Of a stretch of DNA of 64,000 nt, positions 55,281 to 64,000 are shown piece by piece. The stretch's first letter is position 1; each line of letters starts with the position of its first letter. The DNA lies in NCBI GenBank assembly GCA_016213205.1, contig JACRAZ010000037.1:37760-101759 (forward strand), given 5' to 3'. Under the pieces are notes generated by a model. That model was not told the DNA's origin. It saw nothing but the letters and a program-made list of their open reading frames with translations, and made no database searches. Source of the stretch: Burkholderiales bacterium. GTDB taxonomy: Bacteria; Pseudomonadota; Gammaproteobacteria; Burkholderiales; Burkholderiaceae_C. The translations under genes and the position numbers were made by a program.

Positions 55281-55302
55281 AGGGCGCCCTGCCGGGCGCC
55301 CT
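55281..55302 (+). terminator. Hairpin between mreB and mreC
   Basis: AGGGCGCCC, loop TGCC, GGGCGCCCT then T: a 9-bp GC-rich stem 8 bases after the mreB stop. The T-run is only two bases. It may attenuate transcription and give more MreB than MreC/D/PBP2/RodA. Confidence 0.6.
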
Positions 55303-55320
55303 TGCAATGCGGTGACTGCC

Positions 55321-56250
55321 ATGCCACTGGGCACCCTTGACCGCACCCCGCCGCCGTTCTTCCGGCAGGGCACGCCCGCGCTGACCAAGCTGGCGCTGTG
55401 CTCGGCGCTGGCAGTCTTCCTGATGGCGGCCGACAGCCGCTTCAAGCTCACCCAGCCCCTGCGTGCCGCGCTGGCCACCGCGCTGCTGCCGGTGCAGCGC
55501 GTGCTGATGGCCCCGGTGGCCGTGGCCGCCGGCGGGCGCGAGTACCTGCAGGGCCTGCAACAGGCAATCGGCGCACGGGACGAACTGCGCGCCAAGCTCG
55601 CCGACCAGGCCGAGCGCGCCTCGCGCGGCGAGCGGCTCGCGGCCGAGAACGCCCGGCTGCGCGCGCTGCTGGAGCTGCGCCCGGCCCTGCAGGTGAAGTC
55701 GGTCTCGGCCGAGGTCCTGTACGAGGCGGCCGACCCGTATTCGCGCAAGGTCTTCATCGACCGCGGCACCACCCATGGCGTGGTGCTGGGCGCCCCGGTG
55801 ATCAACGAGGCCGGCGTGCTGGGCCAGGTGACGCGCGTGTACCCGCTGAACGCCATCGTCACGCTGCTGACCGACAAGGATGCGGCCATCCCCGTGCTCA
55901 ACAGCCGCACGCAGCAGCGCAGCGCGGCCTTCGGCGGCACCGATGCGCAGGGCCGCGCCGGGCTGGAGCTGCGCTACATGGCCGGCAACGCCGACGTGCA
56001 GGTGGGCGACGCGCTCAGCACCAGCGGTGTCGATGGTGTCTACCCGCCCGGGCTGGCGGTGGCGCGGGTGGCGCAGGTCGAGCGCAAGGTGGACTCCGGC
56101 TTCGCGCGCATCCTGCTGGTGCCGGCCGCGCCGATCGACGGCGTGCGCCACGTGCTGGTGCTGGAGCCGCTGTCGGTGCAGCTGCCGCCGCTGCCCGAAG
56201 CGCCCGCCGAGCCGGCCAAGGCGGCCAAGGGCAAGGGGGCGAAGAAGTGA
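55321..56250 (+). CDS. mreC: Rod-shape-determining protein MreC
   Basis: 309 residues. A single-pass inner-membrane protein (helix about 22-40) with a coiled coil (about 78-115, ERASRGERLAAENARLRALLEL) and two periplasmic beta domains (VIDRGTTHGV.. and GDALSTSGVDGVYPPGLAVARV). It links MreB/RodZ to PBP2. Ends in a Lys/Ala-rich tail. ATG 55321 preferred; GTG 55312 is three codons upstream. Confidence 0.96.
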   Translation: MPLGTLDRTPPPFFRQGTPALTKLALCSALAVFLMAADSRFKLTQPLRAALATALLPVQRVLMAPVAVAAGGREYLQGLQQAIGARDELRAKLADQAERASRGERLAAENARLRALLELRPALQVKSVSAEVLYEAADPYSRKVFIDRGTTHGVVLGAPVINEAGVLGQVTRVYPLNAIVTLLTDKDAAIPVLNSRTQQRSAAFGGTDAQGRAGLELRYMAGNADVQVGDALSTSGVDGVYPPGLAVARVAQVERKVDSGFARILLVPAAPIDGVRHVLVLEPLSVQLPPLPEAPAEPAKAAKGKGAKK

Positions 56251-56278
56251 GCTCACCCGGCACCGTGGGAGCCCCGCG

Positions 56279-56800
56279 ATGATCATGCCGCGCGGCTCGG
56301 ACCAGCTGCTGCTGCCGGTGAACCCGCTGTTCATCGGCCTGTCGCTGCTGCTGGCACTGGCGCTGGAAATGCTGCCGGTCGGGCGCCACCCGGCCTCGCC
56401 CGACCTGCTGGCGCTGGTGCTGGTGTTCTGGATCGTGCACCAGCCCCACCGCGTGGGGGTGGGCCTGGGTTTCGTGTTCGGGCTGGTGATGGACGTGCAC
56501 GAGGGCGCGGTGCTGGGCCAGCACGCGCTGGCCTACACGATGCTGGCCTACTTCGCGATCACCATCCACCGGCGGCTGCTGTGGTTCTCGGTGCCCGAGC
56601 AGGCGGTGCAGATCTTTCCGCTGTTCCTGGCCGCGCATGCGGTCTCGCTGGCCGCGCGGCTGATCGTCGGTGGCATGTTCCCCGGCTGGTCGGTGATGCT
56701 GGCGCCGGTGTTCGAGGCCCTGCTGTGGCCGGTGGTGGTGTGGCTGCTGCTCGCGCCGCAGCGCCGCGCACCCGACCCCGACGAGAACCGCCCGCTGTAG
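56279..56800 (+). CDS. mreD: Rod-shape-determining protein MreD
   Basis: 173 residues, five to six helices. NPLFIGLSLLLALALEMLPVG, PDLLALVLVFWIVHQPHRVGVGLGFVFGLVMDVHEGAVLGQHALAY are typical MreD. It stabilises the Mre complex. Lies between mreC and mrdA with 28- and 9-bp gaps. Confidence 0.95.
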   Translation: MIMPRGSDQLLLPVNPLFIGLSLLLALALEMLPVGRHPASPDLLALVLVFWIVHQPHRVGVGLGFVFGLVMDVHEGAVLGQHALAYTMLAYFAITIHRRLLWFSVPEQAVQIFPLFLAAHAVSLAARLIVGGMFPGWSVMLAPVFEALLWPVVVWLLLAPQRRAPDPDENRPL

Positions 56801-56809
56801 GCGCTGCCC

Positions 56810-58867
56810 ATGACCGAGATCCGCAACCTCGAACGCGAGCTCAGCCGCTTTCGCGGCCGGCTGCTGGCCGCGGCGCTGTTCGTGCTGCTGGCCTTCGGGC
56901 TGCTGGCCGCGCGGCTGGTGTGGCTGCAGGTGTTCCGCTACGAGGACCTGTCCACCCAGGCCGAGGCAAACCGCATCTCGGTGGTGCCGATCGTGCCCAA
57001 CCGCGGCCTGATCGTCGACCGCAATGGCGTGGTGCTGGCCACCAACTACTCGGCCTACACGCTGGAGATCACGCCCTCGAAGGTGGAGAGCGAGCTCGAG
57101 CCGACGATCGACGCGCTGTCCCAGGTGCTGGACATCCAGCCGCGCGACCGCCGCCGCTTCAAGCGGCTGCTGGACGAGAGCAAGAGCTTCGAATCGCTGC
57201 CGATCCGCACCAAGCTCACCGACGAGGAAGTGGCCCGCTTCATGGCCCAGCGCTTCCGCTTTCCCGGCGTGGACGTGCGCGCGCGCCTGTTCCGCAACTA
57301 CCCCGCGGGTGAGTCCGCCAGCCACCTGCTGGGCTACATCGGCCGCATCAACACCGCCGAGAAGCAGGCGATGGAGGAATGGGACGACGACGCTCAGGCC
57401 AACTACAAGGGCACCGACTACATCGGCAAGCTCGGCCTGGAGCAGAGCTACGAGCGCGAGCTGCACGGCGTCACGGGGTTCGAGGAGATCGAGACCAGCG
57501 CCGGCGGCCGCGCGGTGCGCCGCCTGCGCAGCCACGCCGCGACGCCGGGCAACACGCTGGTGCTGTCGGTGGACATGAAGCTGCAGCAGCTCGTCGAGCA
57601 GCTTTACGGCGATCGGCGTGGCGCGCTGGTCGCGATCGTCCCGCGCTCGGGCGAGCTGCTCGCCTTCGTCAGCAAGCCCACCTTCGACCCCAACCTATTC
57701 GTCGATGGCATCGACGCCGACAGCTGGCGCGAGCTGAACGAATCGATCGACAAGCCGCTGCTCAACCGCGCGCTGCGCGGCACCTACCCGCCGGGCTCGA
57801 CCTACAAGCCCTTCATGGCGCTGGTGGGCCTGGCCACCGGCAAGCGCACGCCGCAGCAGGCGATCTCCGACCCCGGCTACTTCTGGTTCGGCAACCACAA
57901 GTTCCGCGACGACAAGGAGGGCGGCCACGGCATGGTGGACATGTACCGCTCGATCGTGCAGAGCTGCGACACCTACTACTACCTGCTCGCCAACGAGCTG
58001 GGGGTGGACGTGATGGCGCAGCACCTGGCGCCCTTCGGCTTCGGCCAGCTCACCGGCATCGACCTCGAAGGCGAGGTGCGCGGCATCCTGCCGTCCACCG
58101 ACTGGAAGCGCCGCGCCTACCGCAAACCCGAGCAGCAGCGCTGGTATGCCGGGGAGACCATCTCGCTGGGCATCGGCCAGGGCTACAACAGCTTCACGAT
58201 CCTGCAGCTCGCGCAGGCCACCGCCACGTTGGCCGCCGGCGGTGAACGCCACAAGCCGCACCTGGTGAAGGAGGTGCTCGATGTGGTCAGCGGCCAGCGC
58301 CGGCCGGTGGGCACGCAGCCGCTGCCGCCGGTGGCGATCAAGCCGGAGCACCTGGCCGTGGTCCGCCATGCGCTGGTGGGGGTGAACATCGAGGGCACCT
58401 CGGCCTCGGCCTTCCGCGGCGCCGGCTACGTGGCGGCCGGCAAGACCGGCACCGCGCAGGTGGTGGGCATCAAGCAGAACGAGAAGTACAACGCCGCCAA
58501 GATGGCCGAGCACCTGCGCGACCATGCGCTGTACACGGCCTATGCGCCCGCCGACAACCCGCGCATCGCGGTGGCATTGGTGGTCGAGAACGCCGGCTTC
58601 GGCGCCCAGTCGGCCGCGCCGATCGTGCGGCGCGTGTTCGACTACTGGCTGCAGGGCCTGTACCCCACCGACGAGGACATCGCCGCCGTGCAGCAGGGCC
58701 AGGCCACCGCACCGTTGAAGCCGCCGCTGCCGGTGGCGCAGCGCCTGCCCGTCGCGCTGGCAGCGGTGGCGGCGTCGATGCCGGCAGCCGCCCTGGCCCC
58801 CGCCGCCGCGGGCTCGGCAGCGGCGGCCCGGGCCGCCGCCTCGGCCCCCGCGGGAGCAGCCCGATGA
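56810..58867 (+). CDS. mrdA: Penicillin-binding protein 2 (elongasome transpeptidase)
   Basis: 685 residues. N-terminal helix (about 20-42), PBP dimer domain (about 63-235, RGLIVDRNGVVLATN) and transpeptidase domain (about 265-620) with active Ser330 in PGSTYKPF, SCDTYYY as second motif and KTGTAQV (545-551). It crosslinks lateral-wall peptidoglycan with RodA. The C-terminal about 60 residues after FDYWLQGLYPT are Ala/Pro-rich low complexity, an extension beyond the catalytic domain. Confidence 0.97.
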   Translation: MTEIRNLERELSRFRGRLLAAALFVLLAFGLLAARLVWLQVFRYEDLSTQAEANRISVVPIVPNRGLIVDRNGVVLATNYSAYTLEITPSKVESELEPTIDALSQVLDIQPRDRRRFKRLLDESKSFESLPIRTKLTDEEVARFMAQRFRFPGVDVRARLFRNYPAGESASHLLGYIGRINTAEKQAMEEWDDDAQANYKGTDYIGKLGLEQSYERELHGVTGFEEIETSAGGRAVRRLRSHAATPGNTLVLSVDMKLQQLVEQLYGDRRGALVAIVPRSGELLAFVSKPTFDPNLFVDGIDADSWRELNESIDKPLLNRALRGTYPPGSTYKPFMALVGLATGKRTPQQAISDPGYFWFGNHKFRDDKEGGHGMVDMYRSIVQSCDTYYYLLANELGVDVMAQHLAPFGFGQLTGIDLEGEVRGILPSTDWKRRAYRKPEQQRWYAGETISLGIGQGYNSFTILQLAQATATLAAGGERHKPHLVKEVLDVVSGQRRPVGTQPLPPVAIKPEHLAVVRHALVGVNIEGTSASAFRGAGYVAAGKTGTAQVVGIKQNEKYNAAKMAEHLRDHALYTAYAPADNPRIAVALVVENAGFGAQSAAPIVRRVFDYWLQGLYPTDEDIAAVQQGQATAPLKPPLPVAQRLPVALAAVAASMPAAALAPAAAGSAAAARAAASAPAGAAR

Positions 58868-60018
58868 TCGCCGTGGGCGAACGCCCCTCGCTGTGGCAGC
58901 GCCTGCGGCCGGTGCTGGCGGTGTTCGACGGCCCGCTGGCCGGCGGCCTGCTGGTGCTGTGCACGATCGGCCTGACGATCATGTACTCGGCCGGGTTCGA
59001 CCACGGCACGCGCTTCGTCGATCACGCCCGCAACATGGCCCTGGCCTTCGTGGTGATGTTCGCGGTGGCGCAGATCAGCCCGCAGAAGCTGATGCGCCTG
59101 GCCGTGCCGCTGTACACGCTGGGCGTGGCGCTGCTGGTGGCCACCGCGCTGTTCGGCATCACCAAGAAGGGCGCGACACGCTGGCTCAACGTGGGCGTGG
59201 TGATCCAGCCCAGCGAGATCCTGAAGCTCGCGATGCCACTGATGCTGGCCTGGTGGTTCCAGAAGCGCGAGGGCCAGTTGCGGGTGCTGGACTTCGCGAT
59301 CGCCGGCCTGCTGCTGCTGGTGCCGGTGGGCCTGGTGGTGAAACAGCCCGACCTGGGCACGGCGATCCTGATCCTCTCGGCCGGCCTGTACGTGATCTTC
59401 TTTGCCGGCTTGTCCTGGAAGCTGATCGTGCCGGCCCTGCTGGCCGCGGGCCTGGCGCTCGCGGCGGTGGTGATCAGCGCCGACCGCATCTGCGAGCCCG
59501 ATGTCGCGTGGCCGCTGCTGCGCGAGTACCAGAAGCACCGCATCTGCACCCTGCTCGACCCGACGACCGATCCGCTGGGCAAGGGCTTCCACATCATCCA
59601 GGGCATGATCGCCATCGGCTCCGGTGGCCTCACCGGCAAGGGCTTCATGGCCGGCACGCAGACGCACCTGGAGTTCATCCCCGAGCGCACCACCGACTTC
59701 ATCTTCGCAGCCTACGCGGAGGAATTCGGCCTGCTCGGCGCCGCCGCGCTGCTGGTGAGCTTCACTTTCGTGATCCTGCGCGGCCTGCTGATCGCGGCGC
59801 AGGCGCCCACCGCCTTCACCCGCCTGCTGGCCGGCGCGATCTCGCTGAGCTTCTTCACCTACGCCTTCGTCAACATGGGCATGGTCAGCGGCATCCTGCC
59901 GGTGGTGGGCATTCCGCTGCCCTTCGTCAGCTACGGCGGCACCGCGATGGTGACGCTGGGCCTGGCCTTGGGCATCCTGATGTCGATTGCCCGCAGCCGC
60001 GGGCTGATGCAACGCTGA
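58864..60018 (+). CDS. mrdB: RodA peptidoglycan glycosyltransferase (SEDS family)
   Basis: 384 residues, ten helices. Polymerises lipid II with PBP2. SEDS signatures: GFDHGTRFVDHARNMAL, GATRWLNVGVVIQPSEILKLAMPLMLAWWF, VKQPDLGTAILI, FIPERTTDFIFAAYAEEFGLLG and PLPFVSYGGTAMVT. Start overlaps mrdA (ATGA). Length matches RodA. Confidence 0.97.
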   Translation: MIAVGERPSLWQRLRPVLAVFDGPLAGGLLVLCTIGLTIMYSAGFDHGTRFVDHARNMALAFVVMFAVAQISPQKLMRLAVPLYTLGVALLVATALFGITKKGATRWLNVGVVIQPSEILKLAMPLMLAWWFQKREGQLRVLDFAIAGLLLLVPVGLVVKQPDLGTAILILSAGLYVIFFAGLSWKLIVPALLAAGLALAAVVISADRICEPDVAWPLLREYQKHRICTLLDPTTDPLGKGFHIIQGMIAIGSGGLTGKGFMAGTQTHLEFIPERTTDFIFAAYAEEFGLLGAAALLVSFTFVILRGLLIAAQAPTAFTRLLAGAISLSFFTYAFVNMGMVSGILPVVGIPLPFVSYGGTAMVTLGLALGILMSIARSRGLMQR

Positions 60019-60033
60019 TCACGGCGGCGCGCC

Positions 60034-60924
60034 ATGCAAACCTCGGTCGGGGTGATCGGTGTCGGCAACATGGGCCTGGGGCTGGCGCTGCGCCTGCTGG
60101 ACGCCGGCCACGCCGTCACGGTGCACGACCTGCGGGCCGAGCGCGAAGCCCTGGCGGCGGCGGCCGGGGCCTGCCCTGCACCCGATGCGGCGACGCTGGC
60201 CACGGCCTGCGAGCTGGTGGCGGTGGTGGTGGTGGATGCCGCGCAGACGCACGAGGTGCTGTTCGGCACGCGCGGGGTGGTGCACGCCGCGAACCGCCCC
60301 GCAGCGGTGCTGCTGTGCCCCACCATCGGCCCGGCCGACGTGGAGCGGGCCGCCGCCGGCCTGGCGGCACACGGCATCGGCTGCCTCGAAGCGCCGATGT
60401 CCGGCGGGCCGCAACGCGCGCGCGACGGCACGATGAGCCTGATGGTGGCCGGCGAGGACGCACTTTTCGAGCGTTACGAGCCCGTGCTGGTCGACATCAG
60501 CACGCACCTGTTCCGCATCGGCCCGCGGGTGGGTGACGGTGCGCGCACCAAGCTCGTGAACAACCTGCTGGCTGCCACCAACCTGGCCGCGGCCGCCGAG
60601 GCGCTGGCGCTGGCGCAGCGGCTGGGGCTGGATGCGGCGCGCACGCTGGCGGTGATCGAGCAGTCCAGCGGCCAGAGCTGGATCGGCAGCGACCGCATGG
60701 CGCGCGCGCTGGCCGGCGACCTGAGCCCACGTGCCCACACCACGCTGCTGGCCAAGGACTCGGCGCTCGCGCTGGCCATGGCCCAGGCCATCGGCGCGGA
60801 GCCGGTGCTCGGCGCCCAGGCCGCGGCGATGTTCCGCGCCGCCTGTGACGCGGGCTGCGCCGGGCTGGACGACGCGAGCCTGCTGCGCTACGTGGCCGGC
60901 GTCTGGGGCTCGTCGCCGCGCTGA
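60034..60924 (+). CDS. Beta-hydroxyacid dehydrogenase (3-hydroxyisobutyrate dehydrogenase family)
   Basis: 296 residues. N-terminal Rossmann domain GVIGVGNMGLGLALRLLDAGHAVTVHD (GxGxMGxG, NAD(P)), substrate loop EAPMSGGPQRARDGTMSLMVAGE (family DAPVSGG) and catalytic-Lys region GARTKLVNNLLAATN (GxxxKxxxN). It should oxidise a beta-hydroxy acid such as 3-hydroxyisobutyrate or tartronate semialdehyde/glycerate; the real substrate is unknown. It follows rodA by 15 bp and may be cotranscribed with the cell-shape operon. The last 37 bp overlap the convergent kinase gene. Confidence 0.88.
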   Translation: MQTSVGVIGVGNMGLGLALRLLDAGHAVTVHDLRAEREALAAAAGACPAPDAATLATACELVAVVVVDAAQTHEVLFGTRGVVHAANRPAAVLLCPTIGPADVERAAAGLAAHGIGCLEAPMSGGPQRARDGTMSLMVAGEDALFERYEPVLVDISTHLFRIGPRVGDGARTKLVNNLLAATNLAAAAEALALAQRLGLDAARTLAVIEQSSGQSWIGSDRMARALAGDLSPRAHTTLLAKDSALALAMAQAIGAEPVLGAQAAAMFRAACDAGCAGLDDASLLRYVAGVWGSSPR

Positions 60925-62387
60925 ACCAGCGCGAACCGCACCGTGAACAGGGCGCCCGGACCCAGGCCCTGCAGCGCCGCGCTGCCGCGCGGGCGGGCGT
61001 CGGCGATCGAGATCTCGGCGCGGTGCAGCTGCACGATCTCGCGCACGATGGCCAGCCCCAGGCCGCTGCCGTCGACATTGGTGCCGAGCGCGCGGTAGAA
61101 GGGCCGGAACACCAGCTCGTGTTCGGCCTCGGGGATGCCGGGTCCGGTGTCCTCCACCTGCAGCACCACCACCTGGCCGAAGGGGTCGTCCATCACCCGC
61201 ACCGTCACCGTTCCGCCGCCGGGCGTGTACTGCAGCGCGTTGTCCACCAGGTTGCGGATCAGCTCGCGCACCAGCAAGGGCTGGCCCATCAGCCGGCCAT
61301 GCAGGGGATGGTCTTCGTCCGGGCCTTCGTAGCCGATGTCGATGCGCTTGTCCATCGCCTTGGGCACGAAGTCGCGCACCGTCTCGCGCGCCAGCCGGGG
61401 CAGGTTCACCTCCTGTTCGTGGCGTGCGCTTTCCTTGTCCTCGGCGCGCGCCATCGCCAGCAGCTGGTTCACCATGTGCGCCGCGCGTTCGCTGGCATGC
61501 GCGATGTGCTGCAGCGAGCGCTTCAGCGCCTTCGGGTCCTGCTCACCGGCATCGATCTCGCGTTGCGCCAGCTCGGCCTGCATGCGCAGGCCCGCCAGCG
61601 GGGTCTTCAGCTGGTGCGCCGCATCGGCCAGGAAGTGCTTCTGCGAGCTCATCGAGCGGTCCAGCCGCGAGAGCAGTTCGTTGATCGAGCCCACCAGCGG
61701 CGCCACTTCCTCGGGCACGTCGCGCTCCTCGAGCGGGCTCAGGTCGTGGCTTTCGCGGCGGCGGATGCGCTGCTGCAGCTCGTTCAGCGGCTTGATGCCA
61801 CGCGCCAGCGCGAACCACACCAGCAGCACCGCCAGCGGCAGCACCACGAACTGCGGCACGATCACGCCCTTGATGATCTCGGTGGCCAGGCGCGAGCGCT
61901 TGTCCAGCGTCTCGGCCACCTGCACCAGCGGCGGCTGTTCGCCCGGCACGCCGGTGGCCGCCAGCCACACGTAGGCCACGCGCACCGCATCGGATTGCAC
62001 GTCGTCGTCGCGGTAGCGCAGCTCCTGCGGCGGTGCGGGCGCTTCTTCGGGCACCGGCAGCTCGCGGTCGCCGGCCACGAATTCGCCCCGCGCGCCCAGC
62101 ACCTGGAAGAACACGCGATCGGCATCGTCGGCGCGCAGCACTTCGGTGGCCACCTCCGGCAGCCGCAGCCGGATGCGCGACAGCCGACCGGGCGTGCCCG
62201 GCTCCACCACCACCTGGCGCGCGATGGTGCGCGCCATCTCGGCCAGGTCGCGATCGAAGGGCCGGTTGGCGATGCCCTGCGCCACCAGCCAGGTCAGCGC
62301 CACGCTCATTGGCCACAGCAGCAGCAGCGGGGCGAGCATCCAGTCGAGGATCTCGCCGAACAGCGAACGCTGCTCGTGATGGCTCAT
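60888..62387 (-). CDS. Sensor histidine kinase (TctE/QseC-like)
   Basis: 499 residues. Two helices (about 13-37 and about 178-200) flank a periplasmic sensor domain of the 2CSK_N type. HAMP follows (about 200-250), HisKA with His258 (DAAHQLKTPLAGLRMQAEL) and HATPase (RELIRNLVDNALQYTPGGG, EDTGPGIP, GSGLGLAIVREI). Of the type that senses tricarboxylates or similar organic acids, though the ligand is not certain. Its regulator gene is 31 bp upstream, cotranscribed. Confidence 0.92.
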   Translation of the reverse strand: MSHHEQRSLFGEILDWMLAPLLLLWPMSVALTWLVAQGIANRPFDRDLAEMARTIARQVVVEPGTPGRLSRIRLRLPEVATEVLRADDADRVFFQVLGARGEFVAGDRELPVPEEAPAPPQELRYRDDDVQSDAVRVAYVWLAATGVPGEQPPLVQVAETLDKRSRLATEIIKGVIVPQFVVLPLAVLLVWFALARGIKPLNELQQRIRRRESHDLSPLEERDVPEEVAPLVGSINELLSRLDRSMSSQKHFLADAAHQLKTPLAGLRMQAELAQREIDAGEQDPKALKRSLQHIAHASERAAHMVNQLLAMARAEDKESARHEQEVNLPRLARETVRDFVPKAMDKRIDIGYEGPDEDHPLHGRLMGQPLLVRELIRNLVDNALQYTPGGGTVTVRVMDDPFGQVVVLQVEDTGPGIPEAEHELVFRPFYRALGTNVDGSGLGLAIVREIVQLHRAEISIADARPRGSAALQGLGPGALFTVRFALVQRGDEPQTPAT

Positions 62388-62418
62388 CGGGGCCTCGGCC
62401 GCCGCGCGGCCGCCGGAT

Positions 62419-63090
62419 TCATGACTGGATCTTCTCCAGGCAGTAGCCGAGCCCGCGCACGGTGGCGATGCGGATCGGGCCCTGCTCGATCTTCTTGCGC
62501 AGCCGGTGGATGTAGACCTCGATCGCGTTGTTGCTCACCTCTTCGCCCCACTCGCACAGGCGGTCCACGAGCTGGTCCTTGCTCACCAGGCGGCCGGCGC
62601 GCTGCAGCAGCACCTCGAGCAGGCTCAGCTCACGCGCCGAGAGTTCGATCATCTGGTCGCTGATGTAGGCCACGCGGCCGGTGGCGTCGAAGGTCAACGG
62701 CCCGTGCTTGATCACGCTGGAGGCGGTGCCCAGGCCGCGCCGCGTCAGCGCCCGCACCCGCGCTTCCAGTTCCTGCAGCGAGAAGGGCTTGGCCATGTAG
62801 TCGTCGGCCCCCAGGTCCAGGCCCTTGACGCGCTGCTCGACCGAATCCGCCGCGGTAAGGATGAGCACCGGCATCGACGAGCCACGGGCGCGCAGCTTGC
62901 GCAGCACCTCGAAGCCATGCATCTTCGGCAGGCCCAGGTCGAGGATCACGAGGTCGAACTCGTGTGATGACAGCGCCGCATCGGCCTCGCTGCCGCTGCC
63001 CACCTGGTCCACCGCGTAGCCCGAGGCGCGCAACGAGCGCAACAGTCCGTCGGCCAGCACCTGGTCATCTTCGGCGATCAGAATCCGCAT
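62419..63090 (-). CDS. OmpR-family response regulator (TctD/QseB-like)
   Basis: 223 residues. Receiver (about 1-115) with acidic residues AEDD, Asp51 in VILDLGLPKMHG and Lys in MAKPF. C-terminal winged helix (about 125-222) with LSARELSLLEVLLQRAGRLVSKDQL and SNNAIEVYIHRLRKKIEQ. Controls genes with the downstream sensor kinase. Divergent from recA, 189 bp away. Confidence 0.94.
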   Translation of the reverse strand: MRILIAEDDQVLADGLLRSLRASGYAVDQVGSGSEADAALSSHEFDLVILDLGLPKMHGFEVLRKLRARGSSMPVLILTAADSVEQRVKGLDLGADDYMAKPFSLQELEARVRALTRRGLGTASSVIKHGPLTFDATGRVAYISDQMIELSARELSLLEVLLQRAGRLVSKDQLVDRLCEWGEEVSNNAIEVYIHRLRKKIEQGPIRIATVRGLGYCLEKIQS

Positions 63091-63225
63091 GTCTGTCTCC
63101 TGGTGCTTCTTGGCCTCGGCCAGGGGGCCGTGCTGCTGGGCTGGCGTGCCCTGGTGCGCCCGATTCTAGGCAGTTCACCCCCGCGACGTGCCCCGGCATC
63201 CACCCGAGCCACGGCCCGCGAGCCA

Positions 63226-63256
63226 CTGTACAAACATCCAGCTTCTGGCATATAGT
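63226..63256 (+). promoter_or_regulatory. recA promoter with LexA box
   Basis: CTG-N10-CAG (CTGTACAAACATCCAG, 63226-63241) fits the SOS box. -35 TGTACA (63227-63232), 18-base spacer, -10 TATAGT (63251-63256). The box covers the -35, so LexA would block polymerase. The ribosome site GAGGAGAG precedes the recA ATG at 63280. Confidence 0.8.
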
Positions 63257-63279
63257 CCGCGCAACCCGAGGAGAGCCCC

Positions 63280-64000
<721 letters not shown>

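Overview
The window is high-GC, gene-dense DNA from a betaproteobacterium, most likely Burkholderiales of the Rubrivivax/Roseateles/Ideonella/Leptothrix type. The evidence is the divergent gatCAB and mreBCD-mrdA-mrdB block, the adjacent metX-metW pair, a TctDE-like two-component pair next to recA, and a PEP-CTERM protein. The placement is inferred from gene content and protein character only. I see no tRNA, rRNA, CRISPR array, transposase or phage gene.

Layout. (1) 1-14.2 kb is a nucleoside/nucleotide scavenging block: an edge-cut 5'-nucleotidase lipoprotein, a CPA2 antiporter, a minus-strand operon for a BMP-type nucleoside ABC importer (binding protein, double ATPase, two permeases) followed by cytidine deaminase and purine nucleoside phosphorylase, then divergent adenosine deaminase, a second 5'-nucleotidase and an Oar-like TonB-dependent receptor. 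Together they can dephosphorylate nucleotides outside the cytoplasm, import nucleosides, deaminate them and phosphorolyse them. (2) 14.3-21.2 kb: ssb, a LuxR-type regulator with a degenerate receiver, a membrane-anchored GltS-like oxidoreductase, and a TetR-HlyD-ATPase-permease exporter operon with a visible promoter/operator. (3) 21.2-24.1 kb: two paralogous DNRLRE plus collagen-triplet secreted proteins and a PEP-CTERM protein. (4) 24.2-26.1 kb: metX-metW behind a SAM-II-type riboswitch with an intrinsic terminator. (5) 26.1-34.8 kb: WG-repeat and 12-repeat NHL secreted proteins and a three-gene phosphorelay without a DNA-binding output. (6) 34.9-50.8 kb: mixed metabolism and transport (OPT transporter with an ABC-type binding protein, glyoxalase I, MATE, pncB, methyltransferase, diguanylate cyclase, alkylsulfatase with LysR, xthA/pyrE). 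(7) 50.8-64 kb: core genes gatCAB, the mre/mrd elongasome operon, a beta-hydroxyacid dehydrogenase, a TctDE-like pair and the start of recA with a LexA box.

The most notable non-coding signals are the SAM-II riboswitch/terminator upstream of metX, an 18-bp near-perfect hairpin at 24071-24111, an apparently leaderless tetR promoter with an operator between -35 and -10, several strong intercistronic hairpins, and an octanucleotide tandem repeat at the start of the MATE gene. Most genes in the window are packed in operons with 1-11 base overlaps.
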